Positions 16,266 to 25,200 of a DNA stretch of 64,000 nucleotides are shown here, in pieces (position 1 is the first letter of the stretch; each line of letters opens with the position of its first letter). The notes beneath the pieces are model-generated. The model had not been told where the DNA came from. It searched no databases and was given only the letters and a program-made list of their open reading frames with translations. The stretch is from an uncultured Muribaculaceae bacterium (GTDB lineage: Bacteria; Bacteroidota; Bacteroidia; Bacteroidales; Muribaculaceae), in assembly GCA_910579105.1 (NCBI GenBank), contig CAJTRT010000007.1, forward strand, positions 1-64,000, in the 5' to 3' direction. The translations under genes were made by a program, and so were the position numbers.

Positions 16266-16632
16266 AAGCGATTGGTTTTGGGGCGGCGCATCCCCGGGGC
16301 CACGGTTAGGGTTGGGGTACAGAAAAGGTGCGGGGATTGTATCTGGTCTTATCCGCAATCAGGTCTTGGCGTACCCCACAAAGAATAAGAACAACAGCCC
16401 CACACCGATTGAGCTTATACACATATATGAAGCCCAAGGCACTCGGTGCGGGGCTTCGGTAAAAGCTACCGATGCAGGTGCTACCATTCATCATATCTCC
16501 TCTGTGGTTCAAACCGCCAAGTTCGATTGTGAAGATAAGATGTCAATAACACCTTTTGTTAACGAAGTCGCGACCCTGCGGGCCGCAGACCTGTCGCGGG
16601 GCTGTCTCCACAACCCGCCGACGGATCCGCCG
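16266..16632 (-). promoter_or_regulatory. Long structured 5' leader of the BspA gene
   Basis: From the predicted start near 16626 to the ATG at 16265 the transcript has a leader of about 360 bases. On the reverse strand it can fold into a hairpin at 16569-16598 (CGCGAC/GTCGCG enclosing CTGCGG/CCGCAG), a hairpin TCGGTA/TACCGA at 16456-16472, and a two-part stem: GCCCCGCACCGA (16443-16454) with UCGGUGUGGGGC (16397-16408), then UUGGGCUU (16430-16437) with AAGCUCAA (16409-16416). The only non-Watson-Crick pairs in the long stem are G-U in this strand, and would be A-C in the other. That favours a functional RNA on the bspA sense strand. It matches no riboswitch class I know. Confidence 0.6.
16306..16494 (-). 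CDS. Possible small leader ORF before the BspA gene
   Basis: A 62-codon frame starting MMNGSTCIGSFYRSPAPSAL lies inside the leader and ends 41 bases before the bspA-type start. The stem-loop sequence falls within it, so the frame could be a by-product of the RNA structure. Short proteins with SPAPSALGF-type sequence recur, to my memory, in Bacteroidales annotations. That may reflect conservation of the leader rather than of a peptide. Translation is unproven. Confidence 0.3.
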   Translation of the reverse strand: MMNGSTCIGSFYRSPAPSALGFIYVYKLNRCGAVVLILCGVRQDLIADKTRYNPRTFSVPQP

Positions 16633-16664
16633 CAAAGTTAACGCGATTCCCCCTAAATGACAAA
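16633..16664 (-). promoter_or_regulatory. Promoter of the BspA gene
   Basis: Reverse strand: TTTG (16661-16664), 20-base spacer, TAACTTTG (16633-16640), a perfect consensus. It lies about 370 bases upstream of the coding start and 59 bases from REP copy 2. Confidence 0.72.
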
Positions 16665-16722
16665 TTTCAGCAAAAATATTTCACAAAACCTAAAATCTTT
16701 TTCCAAAAAAACGCACCTGGCC

Positions 16723-16807
16723 GTAGGGACGCGGCGTGCCGCGTATCGCGAAGATAAGAGGGTTATACGCATCAAACCTTCTGATACGCGGCACGCCGCG
16801 TCCCTAC
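16723..16807. repeat. REP-like paired palindrome, copy 2
   Basis: Left arm at 16723-16746 and exact inverse at 16784-16807, the same 24-mers as copy 1, with a 37-base loop. As in copy 1, it directly precedes a long palindromic unit. Confidence 0.78.
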
Positions 16808-16837
16808 AAGTCAATCCGACATCCACACGCCCCCAAA

Positions 16838-17101
16838 GAGCGCCGGAGGCGCGTGGTGGTAGTAGCACATTGCCGAGCGGCGCAGCCGCGATGGCTGTGT
16901 GTATCCCGGCGGATAATGATACGGGCCTCGGAGAGGTCCGCCAATAATCTTCCGGCAATAACCAATAACATACCCAATAAACACCCTCCAATAGACATAA
17001 CCGACCTCTTCGAGGCCGTTCCACTCTCGCCAAATAACACATAGCCGTCGCGTCTGCGCCGCTCGGCAATGTGCTACCACCACCCCGCGCCTCCGGCGCT
17101 C
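16838..17101. repeat. Long palindromic repeat unit B
   Basis: Arms 16838-16902 and 17037-17101 correspond base for base to unit A but have accumulated mismatches. The nested GAGGTC/GACCTC pair is also present (near 16931 and 17003). It has the same orientation and the same preceding REP pair as unit A, so the composite unit is duplicated on both sides of the BspA gene. Confidence 0.82.
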
Positions 17102-17133
17102 CTCTTGGCCATTATGCTGATTTGTCTCAACCG

Positions 17134-17160
17134 ATGGTACGGACGCGGCGTCCGTACCAT
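17134..17160. repeat. Perfect hairpin related to the REP family
   Basis: ATGGTACGGAC (17134-17144) and GTCCGTACCAT (17150-17160) pair around GCGGC. The core GGACGCGGCG is shared with the REP-like repeats. It lies 28 bases past the dinD stop and could also act as a terminator stem, but no T-run follows. Confidence 0.55.
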
Positions 17161-17188
17161 CCTATGCCGAAACCATGCAGCCTGTGTT

Positions 17189-18040
17189 TTAGTCTTTATC
17201 ATCCTTTCCGCCCCTTAATAATCTCTTCTTTTTAAGTTCCAGTTTTTTGATGCTATCGACTGTCGGCAGATTTTCAGGCATTGTGTTGCCTAATTCCTCC
17301 ATTGTCTTACGAACCTTTCTTCCAACCTCGTAATGTGTTTGATTAGCGTTCTTTTTGCCAGTTATGCCATCCCTCCGCAACTTTTCCTCGGTCTGCGTCG
17401 CACGGAATAGATTAGCGGCAAGTTCCGTGCTCCCCATATGGTCAAGAATCTGCTGATTTTTGTTCAAGCCCTTCCTGGCGTGTATATCCTGCCTGTCAAG
17501 TCCTCCGTAAAGCCCCTTGTAGCCACAATTCTGAAAGATTCCATAATCTTTATTCGATATGACTCCCGCATCCTTCGCGGCACTTGCCAGATGAGTGTTG
17601 TGCTTTCGCATCTCTTCTCTAAGAAGAAGTCTCTTTTCCTCTTCTTCCGTAAAAGTGTTATCCAAAAACTTCTCTGTCCGTCTGACTTGAATCGCAAAAT
17701 ACGTTTGCGCCTGAGCGACAATCGGTTTTGTTGAATCAGCGTTCTGTACGGCAAGATAACACACATATCGGCTCATAAGCCACGTATCCACCTCTCGCTC
17801 AGCCCCTTTACCCAGATTTATCTTTTCGGTAATCTTAACGAAATGTTCATTGGGATTATGTCCGCTATTCTGACACGCGTGCCACGCCTTACGCATTACC
17901 TCAAGAAAATTCCTATAATCCGCATAATCAAGCGCTTTAGCCAAATCTCTTGAAGATCAGGCTTCATCACCGTTCTCTACCACTCGCTTGATTCCCTCAA
18001 AGAGATCTTTGGTGCGCTTGGATAATCTGCCAACTGCCAT
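17189..18040 (-). pseudogene. dinD: dinD, interrupted by one nonsense codon
   Basis: The frame from ATG 18040 gives 27 codons (MAVGRLSKRTKDLFEGIKRV...GDEA), a TGA at 17957-17959, then 255 open codons. The product matches DNA-damage-inducible protein D along its length: LDYADYRNFLEVM, QTYFAIQVRRTEK, GYKGLYGGLDRQDIHARKGL, NQQILDHMGSTELAANLFRA, HYEVGRKVRKTMEELGNTMP. E. coli DinD has Trp at the stop position (QWSARQLG versus xSSRDLA here), so the change is TGG to TGA. The remainder has no ATG near its beginning; a TTG at 17944 is the only early start. E. coli DinD is an SOS protein that inhibits RecA filaments. The promoter is intact, so loss is recent or the stop is tolerated. Confidence 0.82.
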
Positions 18041-18056
18041 ATGATGTAGTTTTCCA

Positions 18057-18088
18057 CAAAGATAGCCAAATTATTGATTCTCCACAAA
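18057..18088 (-). promoter_or_regulatory. Promoter of dinD
   Basis: Reverse strand: TTTG (18085-18088), 20-base spacer, TATCTTTG (18057-18064), a perfect consensus 16 bases upstream of the ancestral ATG. No recognisable SOS box is visible, though Bacteroidetes LexA sites are poorly defined. Confidence 0.68.
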
Positions 18089-18252
18089 TATCACATTTCA
18101 CAAGCCTATTCCAAGTTCAGCACACATAATATTTTGATGTTTCCCCCGGTCGTACGAACAAAGGGTTCCACATCCGTACATACCAATCCAACACCCATTC
18201 CACAAGAGAGTGCCGGAGGCGCTCACCAACGGATAATTAAGCCTCGGTTCAT

Positions 18253-18294
18253 AAGTAAGAAAAGCGCTGTATCGAAATGCCGACACAGCGCTTT
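18253..18294 (-). terminator. Terminator at the 3' end of the PUL
   Basis: AAAGCGCTGT (18261-18270) pairs with ACAGCGCTTT (18285-18294). On the reverse strand the stem runs into TTTTCTTACTT. It lies 113 bases past the PL12 stop, at the end of the long reverse-strand gene array. Confidence 0.6.
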
Positions 18295-18344
18295 ATGGGA
18301 ATGGTAATAACTCGGTCAGGAATACCCCAATCTGAGGGTCTCGC

Positions 18345-18413
18345 AGAAATAAGATGATATTGCAAAAATCAGATGATATTGCAAGAATCAGATAATATTG
18401 TAAAAATCAGAGG
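18345..18413. repeat. 19-bp tandem repeat, about 3.5 copies
   Basis: The unit AGATGATATTGCAAAAATC recurs with few changes at 19-base intervals (AGATGATAT at 18352, 18371; AGATAATAT at 18390), ending over the last codons of the PL12 gene. Short AT-rich units like this expand and contract by slippage. Confidence 0.75.
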
Positions 18414-20377
18414 GTATAGGAGAGGGGGTATTTCCTGCCGTCGATGGTGACTTCGAGGGTAGCGCCGGTGGCGGAGGGCTTCCCCTTGTAGGAGGCTTTG
18501 ATGTCGTGGGTGGCGGGGTTGGCCGCGTCGGTGGGATAAATCACGGTGATGAAGCGCGCGGGCTTGCCGGCTTTCTTGTCGGTGCGGAAAGCGTAGGCCG
18601 GACGGGCGTGCTTGACGCGGTAGGCGGGGGAAGTCCATCCCTCCTCAGCCTCCATACGGTCAGCGCCGAAGACGCGGAGGGTGATGTTGTTGCCGTCGGC
18701 GAATGCGGTGCTGACCGATTTCTTCACGGTGTTTTCCAGCGGGTCACAAGGAAGAAGTTGGTAGTGGAGGGCCACGTCGCCAGCCGCGTCACCATACGCC
18801 TCGTCGGCGATGACGTAGAACTTCTTGTCGACGAAGAACACGGCGCGGCGGTGGGTCAGCCCGTCATACCCCGGGGTCTCAACGACCGTAAGGTCACCGC
18901 TCGGGGAAGTTTCCCATTTCAGCAGTTTGGAAACCCGGTTTTCAAGGGTTTTGTCGTCAAGGGTCAGAGTGTTGTGCGCGGCAGTGCGGCGGAACCATTC
19001 GCGCTGTTTCAGCACCTCCTCGTCGCCCCCGTAAATGAAGCTGCCCGAATCGGGGAAGAAGTTACGGCCGCCCGACCACAGCTCGAAAGTGCCGTTGTCA
19101 AACTGGTTGTGCCACTCACCCTTGGGACCGGCTTTGAGCACCATGACGGTGGCGGTTGAGTCCCATCCGTTACGCATAACATAGAAACCGCCGTCAGGGA
19201 AAGCCCGCGAAGTGTAATCGGGGAGTTTTCCCTTTTTCCCCTCGGTAGCCAGATAGCGCAAAGCCTGGTCCTTTGGGAAGAATTTGCGCCATGAGCGGTA
19301 GTTCGACAGCATCCCCGGCTTGACGTGCAGCTTGTTGTCGCTGAACATAGGCAGGGTGTAGTCGGGGAACGCGATATTGTAGGTGAACTCCACCATCTTG
19401 CGCATGGCGTCGAGATAGGAGTCGGGGAACTCCCCGCGGTAGCCGTTGGCATCCATCATACGGAGCGCCTTGCCGAAAATTCCCACGGCGGCCATATGGT
19501 AGCCGGGATCAAGCTCGAACTGCACCCCGTCGGGGAGCACCTGTTTCGCGATTTCGCGGTTCAGTATGTCGACACCCGCCTTGCGCCACGCGGCAGCATC
19601 CTTGAACTCGGGGAAGAACGAGCCGGCGAAAATCACACGCTGTGCCTCGAACAGCAGGTGGTTTCCCTGCTTCGAGTAGTGGCTGTTGGCGAAGTCGGCG
19701 TGGCGGTGGTAGTTGTCGAGGAAATCAATCAGGAATTCCGGGGTGAAGTGTTCCGACGGGAGGAAAAGCTCAAACTGCTCGATCTGATGCTCCAGGCGGT
19801 CGCAGACCTCGAGGGGGCGCCATGCGAAATACACATTGTCGACATTCTCCATATTCTTGTCCTTGATGCCGGAGAACTCGGTCAGCGGGTTCTTCTTCAC
19901 CCAGTCGCGGTACTGATGTATCCACTCGGCGGCATACTTCTCGTCGCCGGTCACGCGGTAGGCCTTGCCCATCGGCACCCACCACTTCGTGCGGTGCAAC
20001 TGCCAGCGCAACTCGTTGTCCTTGACGGGCCAATATTGCCAGTTGATGTCGTCACCATAGAAATACGACGGCTGGTAGCCCTTGTGGACGAAGAACTTGT
20101 GTTCCATCCCCTCGTCGGCCCAGCGGCGCTCCTCCTTTGTCAGGCGCGGCTTCTGGGCGTTCACGCCCACGCTCTTCACCCCGGTGCGGTTCTTGAAATA
20201 GTCGAGCAGGGCCACCGAGGCAAGGGAATCGTTACCTTGTTTATGGTATTCGGCCACCTTTTCCAGACCGGGACGGGAGAGGTCGAGACGGTCGAGCACC
20301 GCTCCCGCGTCGGCGCCTTTCAGCGCCAACGCCGGCAGCAATGCCATAACACACAAAACTTTTTTTATCAGATTCAT
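18407..20377 (-). CDS. PL12 heparan sulfate lyase (heparinase III type)
   Basis: A 656-residue periplasmic lyase that cleaves heparan sulfate by beta-elimination, giving unsaturated uronate ends. Start ATG 20377 gives a signal peptide (MNLIKKVLCVMALLPALALK). The alpha/alpha-toroid N-terminal half is followed by an antiparallel beta-sandwich from about residue 390. The three catalytic residues known from Pedobacter heparinase III (Asn240, Tyr294, His424) appear one position earlier: Asn239 in KQGNHLLFEAQ, Tyr293 in DPGYHMAAVG and His423 in GEWHNQFDNGTFE. That gives unusually firm substrate evidence for the whole locus. It is the last gene of the reverse-strand array, 165 bases from susD, with a REP pair between. 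Confidence 0.93.
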   Translation of the reverse strand: MNLIKKVLCVMALLPALALKGADAGAVLDRLDLSRPGLEKVAEYHKQGNDSLASVALLDYFKNRTGVKSVGVNAQKPRLTKEERRWADEGMEHKFFVHKGYQPSYFYGDDINWQYWPVKDNELRWQLHRTKWWVPMGKAYRVTGDEKYAAEWIHQYRDWVKKNPLTEFSGIKDKNMENVDNVYFAWRPLEVCDRLEHQIEQFELFLPSEHFTPEFLIDFLDNYHRHADFANSHYSKQGNHLLFEAQRVIFAGSFFPEFKDAAAWRKAGVDILNREIAKQVLPDGVQFELDPGYHMAAVGIFGKALRMMDANGYRGEFPDSYLDAMRKMVEFTYNIAFPDYTLPMFSDNKLHVKPGMLSNYRSWRKFFPKDQALRYLATEGKKGKLPDYTSRAFPDGGFYVMRNGWDSTATVMVLKAGPKGEWHNQFDNGTFELWSGGRNFFPDSGSFIYGGDEEVLKQREWFRRTAAHNTLTLDDKTLENRVSKLLKWETSPSGDLTVVETPGYDGLTHRRAVFFVDKKFYVIADEAYGDAAGDVALHYQLLPCDPLENTVKKSVSTAFADGNNITLRVFGADRMEAEEGWTSPAYRVKHARPAYAFRTDKKAGKPARFITVIYPTDAANPATHDIKASYKGKPSATGATLEVTIDGRKYPLSYTL

Positions 20378-20425
20378 ATAGACTAATCTTTTTTCAATCG
20401 CTAATTGACGGATCGGCCCCACGAT

Positions 20426-20493
20426 GTAGGGACGCGGCGTGCCGCGTATTCAAGGCTTACAGCCATCCGATACGCGGCACGCCGCGTCCCTAC
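20426..20493. repeat. REP-like paired palindrome, copy 3
   Basis: The 24-base arm at 20426-20449 and its exact inverse at 20470-20493, with a 20-base loop. It lies between the susD-like stop and the PL12 start. As RNA it would form a 24-bp stem that could attenuate or stabilise the upstream message. Confidence 0.8.
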
Positions 20494-20542
20494 ATTATTC
20501 TATGAAACCTTATCCTCGATATTACGATACCGTTATCCTCGC

Positions 20543-22234
20543 TTAGAAGCCGTGGTTGTTGATCCCTTTCAGGGCGTGGTTGCTCTGCATCTCCTTCAAG
20601 GGGATGGGGAACAACTCGTGCTGCCCGTGGATGAAGTTCTGGTAAGCCTGATAGGGCTTGGTCGAGCCGCTGTTGAGCGACGAGCGCTCGCCAAACATCT
20701 TGATGGCCTTGTCGAGCACGCCCCAGCGGATGAGGTCATACTTGCGCTGACCCTCGAAAGCGAGTTCCAGGCCGCGCTCGAAGTAGAGCGCCACGCGGAT
20801 CTTCCCCTGCTCCGAAGAGTCGTCGATATACTCGTTGACCGGCATCTTTGCCAGATTGCGGCCTATGAAACGCTGGTAGTTCGAGGTGGTGATGGCCGTG
20901 GCCCCGGCGCGCTCGCGCACCGAGTTGAGGAGCCTCCAGGCTTCGGCGGTCTCGCCCAGCTCGTTGTAGGCCTCGGCAGCCAGCAGTACAACGTCGGCAT
21001 AGCGCAGGGGGCAGAAGTTCACGTCGCCGTAGTTCATATTCTTGTTGGCCTGCCCGGCGGGCATCCATTCGCGGCGCCACTTGCCGAGATACCAGGAGTT
21101 GCGCTGGCGCTCCTGCTTGACATGCTCCTTGTTGGCCGAATCCCACTGGTAGCGGTATGTGCAGATCACTATGTCGCGGCGCTGGTCGACCTCCTCGAAG
21201 AAATCATACCATTCGGGCACCACGAGCAGGAAGCCCTGGCCGCGGCCCATATAGTTGGCTGATTCCGTGGTGGCCAGACCGGTCGGAGCGGCGACCACCG
21301 GGCCGTTGTAGATGCCCCAGGCCGAGCCGTTGCGGCGACCCTGGTCCTGGTACATCGCCACCTCCCAAAGATTCTCCTTGCTGTTGAGCACCAGGCCGGA
21401 GACATCCTTGAAAAGCTGGCCGAAGCCCGCGGGATAAAAATCGTGGTAGCCGTTCTTCTTGAACTCCTCCCACTGTTCAAGCACCTGCGTGTAGCACTGG
21501 CGGCGCACGGCTGCCGAGGGGCGGCTGAAAGTGCCGTCGGTAGCCAGCCAGTAGCCTGCCCGCTGCATCAGCACACGCATCAGCAGGGCGCGGGCGGCAC
21601 CTTGGGTGGCGCGCTCGGGCGACACTCCGTCAGCGGCCCATGGAAGCTGCTCGGCGGCGCGGGTAAGGTCCTCGACCACGATATCGTAAAGCTCATCGTG
21701 GGTGCGACGGGGACGGAACGACGAGTCGTAGCCCGAAGTCGGCTCCGTGGTGTAGGGCACCTCGCCCCAGTACTTGATCAGGTCAAACGTCAGGAAGGCG
21801 CGGAGGAAACGGGCCTCCCCCTCGAGGCGGCGCAGCTCGGCGTCGGTCGCGAAATCCTCCATTCCCGAGATGCCGCGGATCGCCGTGTTGGCGCGGTCGA
21901 TTCCCTGGTACTTCATGCGCCAGAGATACTCCACCCAGTCGTTGCCCGAGTTGTAGCGGTAGTGCGAGATGTCGTTGATCTTGTTGTCGGTCTGCGTGCG
22001 CGAGGCGAAATACATGTCGTCGGAAGTCGGCATCGCCATCTCGTCCTGGCCGTAGTGGTTATAGTCGGAAATCGAGCTCATTATTCCGAGAATGGCCATA
22101 TCGGCCTTCTCGGCGCTCTCGAAAAACTTGTCCTTGTCGTAGCCCGAGGAGGGGGTCTCCTCCAGGAGGTCGTTGCAGGAGCTGAGCACGGCCCCGGCTA
22201 AGAGAAACGATAGGAATTTGTATGCTGTCTTCAT
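20543..22234 (-). CDS. SusD/RagB-like glycan-binding lipoprotein
   Basis: A 563-residue outer-membrane lipoprotein that captures oligosaccharides at the cell surface and caps the SusC pore. The signal peptide ends in the lipobox LSSC (Cys about 20). The SusD pattern is clear: ETPSSGYDKDKFFESAEKAD, RYNSGNDWVEYLWRMKYQGI, RANTAIRGI, RLEGEARFLRAFLTFDLIKY and WGEVPYTTEP, then the C-terminal helical part with FCPLRYADVVLLAAEAYNE and FEGQRKYDLIRWGVL. It follows susC by 21 bases and is presumably co-transcribed. Confidence 0.95.
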   Translation of the reverse strand: MKTAYKFLSFLLAGAVLSSCNDLLEETPSSGYDKDKFFESAEKADMAILGIMSSISDYNHYGQDEMAMPTSDDMYFASRTQTDNKINDISHYRYNSGNDWVEYLWRMKYQGIDRANTAIRGISGMEDFATDAELRRLEGEARFLRAFLTFDLIKYWGEVPYTTEPTSGYDSSFRPRRTHDELYDIVVEDLTRAAEQLPWAADGVSPERATQGAARALLMRVLMQRAGYWLATDGTFSRPSAAVRRQCYTQVLEQWEEFKKNGYHDFYPAGFGQLFKDVSGLVLNSKENLWEVAMYQDQGRRNGSAWGIYNGPVVAAPTGLATTESANYMGRGQGFLLVVPEWYDFFEEVDQRRDIVICTYRYQWDSANKEHVKQERQRNSWYLGKWRREWMPAGQANKNMNYGDVNFCPLRYADVVLLAAEAYNELGETAEAWRLLNSVRERAGATAITTSNYQRFIGRNLAKMPVNEYIDDSSEQGKIRVALYFERGLELAFEGQRKYDLIRWGVLDKAIKMFGERSSLNSGSTKPYQAYQNFIHGQHELFPIPLKEMQSNHALKGINNHGF

Positions 22235-22255
22235 TTTATTTGTGCTTGGGAGAGA

Positions 22256-25200
22256 TTAGAACGTGAGGTTGAGTCCGAAAAGGAAAGTGCGGCTCAGAGG
22301 GTACGCGCCGAAATCCACACCGGGAGTCAGCGGCGAGCGCATGGTCGACACCTCGGGGTCGAAGCCGGTGTACTTGGTCCAGGTGTACAGGTTGTTGCCG
22401 GTGAAGTACAGGCGGGCCTTGGTGAGGCCGAGCTTGCGCATGAAAGCCTTCTTTTCCAGCGTGTAGCCGAAGGTAATGTTCGACAGCTTGATGTAGGAAG
22501 CGTCCTCCACAGCCCAGGAGTGGACGTAGTTGTCGCCGTTCTCGAAGTCATAGTAGGCGGCAACCGTCTTGCCCTCGTTCATAGCCGCGAGCTGCGCGGG
22601 ATCTGTCACCACATTGCCGGCCTTGTCGATCGTCATCCAGCGGTTCGAGCTGTTGACGACGTCGAGAGCGTTGTAGTTCTGCGTACCGACCTTGGCCGCG
22701 ACGAGCTTCGTCGCGTTGAGCACGTCGTTGCCCCAGCTGAACGTCAGGAACACGCTCAGGTCGAAGCCCTTCCATGTAAGCGAGTTGTTGAAGCCGCCAT
22801 AGAGTTTCGGAGCCGCGTTGCCGATCACTGTCTTGTCGCGCTCGTCGATTATACCGTTATTGTCGAGATCCTTGAACTTCCACATACCCGGCTTCACGAG
22901 GTTGGGGTTGGTCTGGTAGGGAACACCCTCTTTCAACGTGTATTCCTTGGTACGGGGGTTGTAGTCGAAATCGCTGACCTGGTACAGGCCGTCGGTAACG
23001 AGTCCGTAGAACTGGCCCACGGGCTTCCCCTCCTGGAGCAGATGGGTGTTCTGGTTGAAGCCGAAACGGGCCTCGTAGAGCTGGCTGCTGCCCCCGACGA
23101 GCTTTGTGATCTTGTTCTCGTTGTGGGTGAGGGTGAGGGTGGAGTTCCACTGGAAGTCGCGGGTCGCGATGTTCACCGAGTTGATCGTTATGTCGATACC
23201 CGTGTTGCGCGTCGCTCCGGCGTTGATGAGCATCGTCTGGTAGCCCGACGACATCGGCAGCGTGGCGTTCAGCAGAAGGTTGTTACTGTTATTGATATAG
23301 AACTCGGGAGCGATGGTGAGCCGGTTGTTGAAGAACCCCAGGTCGATGCCGACGTTGAAGGTCTTGTTCGACTCCCATTTGAGGTCGGGATTGGCTATCT
23401 GAACCGTGGCGTAGCCCGGACGGGTCGACTCACCCATAGCGGTAAGGATGGTAGACATCAGCGCCAGCGAATTATAGGAACCTATGCGGTTGTTACCCGC
23501 CAGACCGTAGCCCGCGCGGAGCTTGAAGTCGGAGAACACGTCGAGGTTCTTGATGAATTCCTCCTCGCTCAGACGCCAGGCGGCGGAAACCGCCGGGAAG
23601 TAGCCCCACTTGTTGTTCTTGCCGAACTTCGAAGAGCCGTCGGCACGGAAAGTGGCGGTGATGATGTACTTCGACTCGTAGTCATAATTCAGTCGGCCGA
23701 AGAACGACAGCAGCTTGTCGTCGTCATTGAACGATGAGTTGGCCGCCGACGGGGTGCCGATCTGCATGTCGTCGAGGATGAAGTCGTCGGTGGGGAGGTC
23801 GCGCACGCCGGTCTCGACGTAGCGGTTCCAACGCTTGACATACTCCTGGCCGAGCTGGAACACGATATGGTGCTTCTTCTTGAAGCGCTTGTCGTAGGTC
23901 AGCACGTTGGAGGTCGAGAAAGAGCCTACCTGCGTGTTGCGCACGCTGCCATAGATGCCGCTGCGACGCCCGAGGATAGAGTTGGGACCGTAGAAGAGCG
24001 TGCGGCTGGTGAACTGGTAGCGGGTGCCGTTGGTCGAGCGGAAAGTCCACCCGCGGCCGAGCTTGAAGGTGAGCGTGCCCACGGCCTGAATCGTGCGGAT
24101 TGTGCGGTCGTCCTTTTCGTCACCCGCGGCGCGCACAGGGTTCACCATCGTGTTGCCCGAATCGTCCTGGAGAATCGGGTCGTCATAATAGAGCAGTTCG
24201 GAGTCCTTGCCGCGGATACCGATCGTCGGACGGTAGCAGAGAATCTGCGCGAGCTTGTTGAAGCGGGCGTCGACGTTCGAGCCGCCGGTATTGGTGCCGT
24301 TGCCGGCCACGCCGGCGCCGGTGATCGACTGCACGTCGTAGCTCACGCGGCCGTTCACACTGAAACGCTTGCTGACATCAGAACGGATGTTGGCCGAAAT
24401 CGAGTGCTTGTCGGACCCGGAATGGATCATCGCGCCCTCGTCGTTGTAATAACCGTATGACATATAGTAGTTCAGCTTCTTGGAGCCGCCGCTCACAGTC
24501 AGGCGGTAGCTCTGAGCCAGAGTGGTGCGTCCCATGGTGCGGTCGAGCCAGTCGATGCCGGGGCGGTTGCCGTAGTTGGCGTGTATGTCGGCGAAGCCGC
24601 CGTAGCGCTGCTGCCAGGAGCTCATACCCCCGTCCTCGGGAGAAGTGGAGAGGCGCCCTATCGTACGCTCGTAGTCGGCGAGCACGAATTCTTCCACAGA
24701 GAGTGTGTTGAGCCGGTTGGCGAGCTTGCGCCAGCCTATGTAGGCATCGAATGACACCGTGGCCTTGCCGTCGGAGTCGGCGCCGCTCTTGGTCGTTATA
24801 AGCACGACGCCGTTAGCGCCGCGGGCGCCATAGATCGCGGTCGCCGACGCGTCTTTCAGCACGTCGATACTCTCGATATCGTTGGGATTGATGTTGCTCA
24901 TGCCATCCTCGTTGGGCACGCCGTCGATGATGTAGAGCGGCGAGTTGTCCTGGGTGATGGAGATACCGCCGCGGACGCGCACCGAAGGGGTGGCGCCGGG
25001 CTGGCCGTCGGTCTGCACGATCTGCACGCCCGACATGCGGCCGGCGAGAGCCTGCGTGGCGTCGCCGCCGGGGGTCTTCATCATCTCCGATCCCTTCACC
25101 GAGGAAACCGAGCCGGTCAGTTCCTTGCGCTTGACGGCGGCGTAACCGATTACAACCACCTCGTCGAGCGCCTGCATGCTCGGCTTGAGAACCACGTCGA

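Larger units (their letters stand above)
18041..18406. other. Non-coding gap between dinD and the PUL
   Basis: Contains the dinD promoter, a fragment of the long palindromic repeat (about 18207-18231, GAGTGCCGGAGGCGCTCACC), a terminator-like hairpin (18261-18294) and a 19-bp tandem repeat (18345-18413). No gene is seen. Confidence 0.6.

Noticed and set aside
16192..16641. 149-codon forward frame antisense to the BspA leader and gene start
   Set aside because: It is antisense to the promoter, leader and signal peptide of the BspA gene, and its openness follows from the GC-rich palindromes.
13004..17101. Possible CRISPR array
   Set aside because: Repeats are inverted, few, of unequal spacing and without uniform spacers or cas genes.
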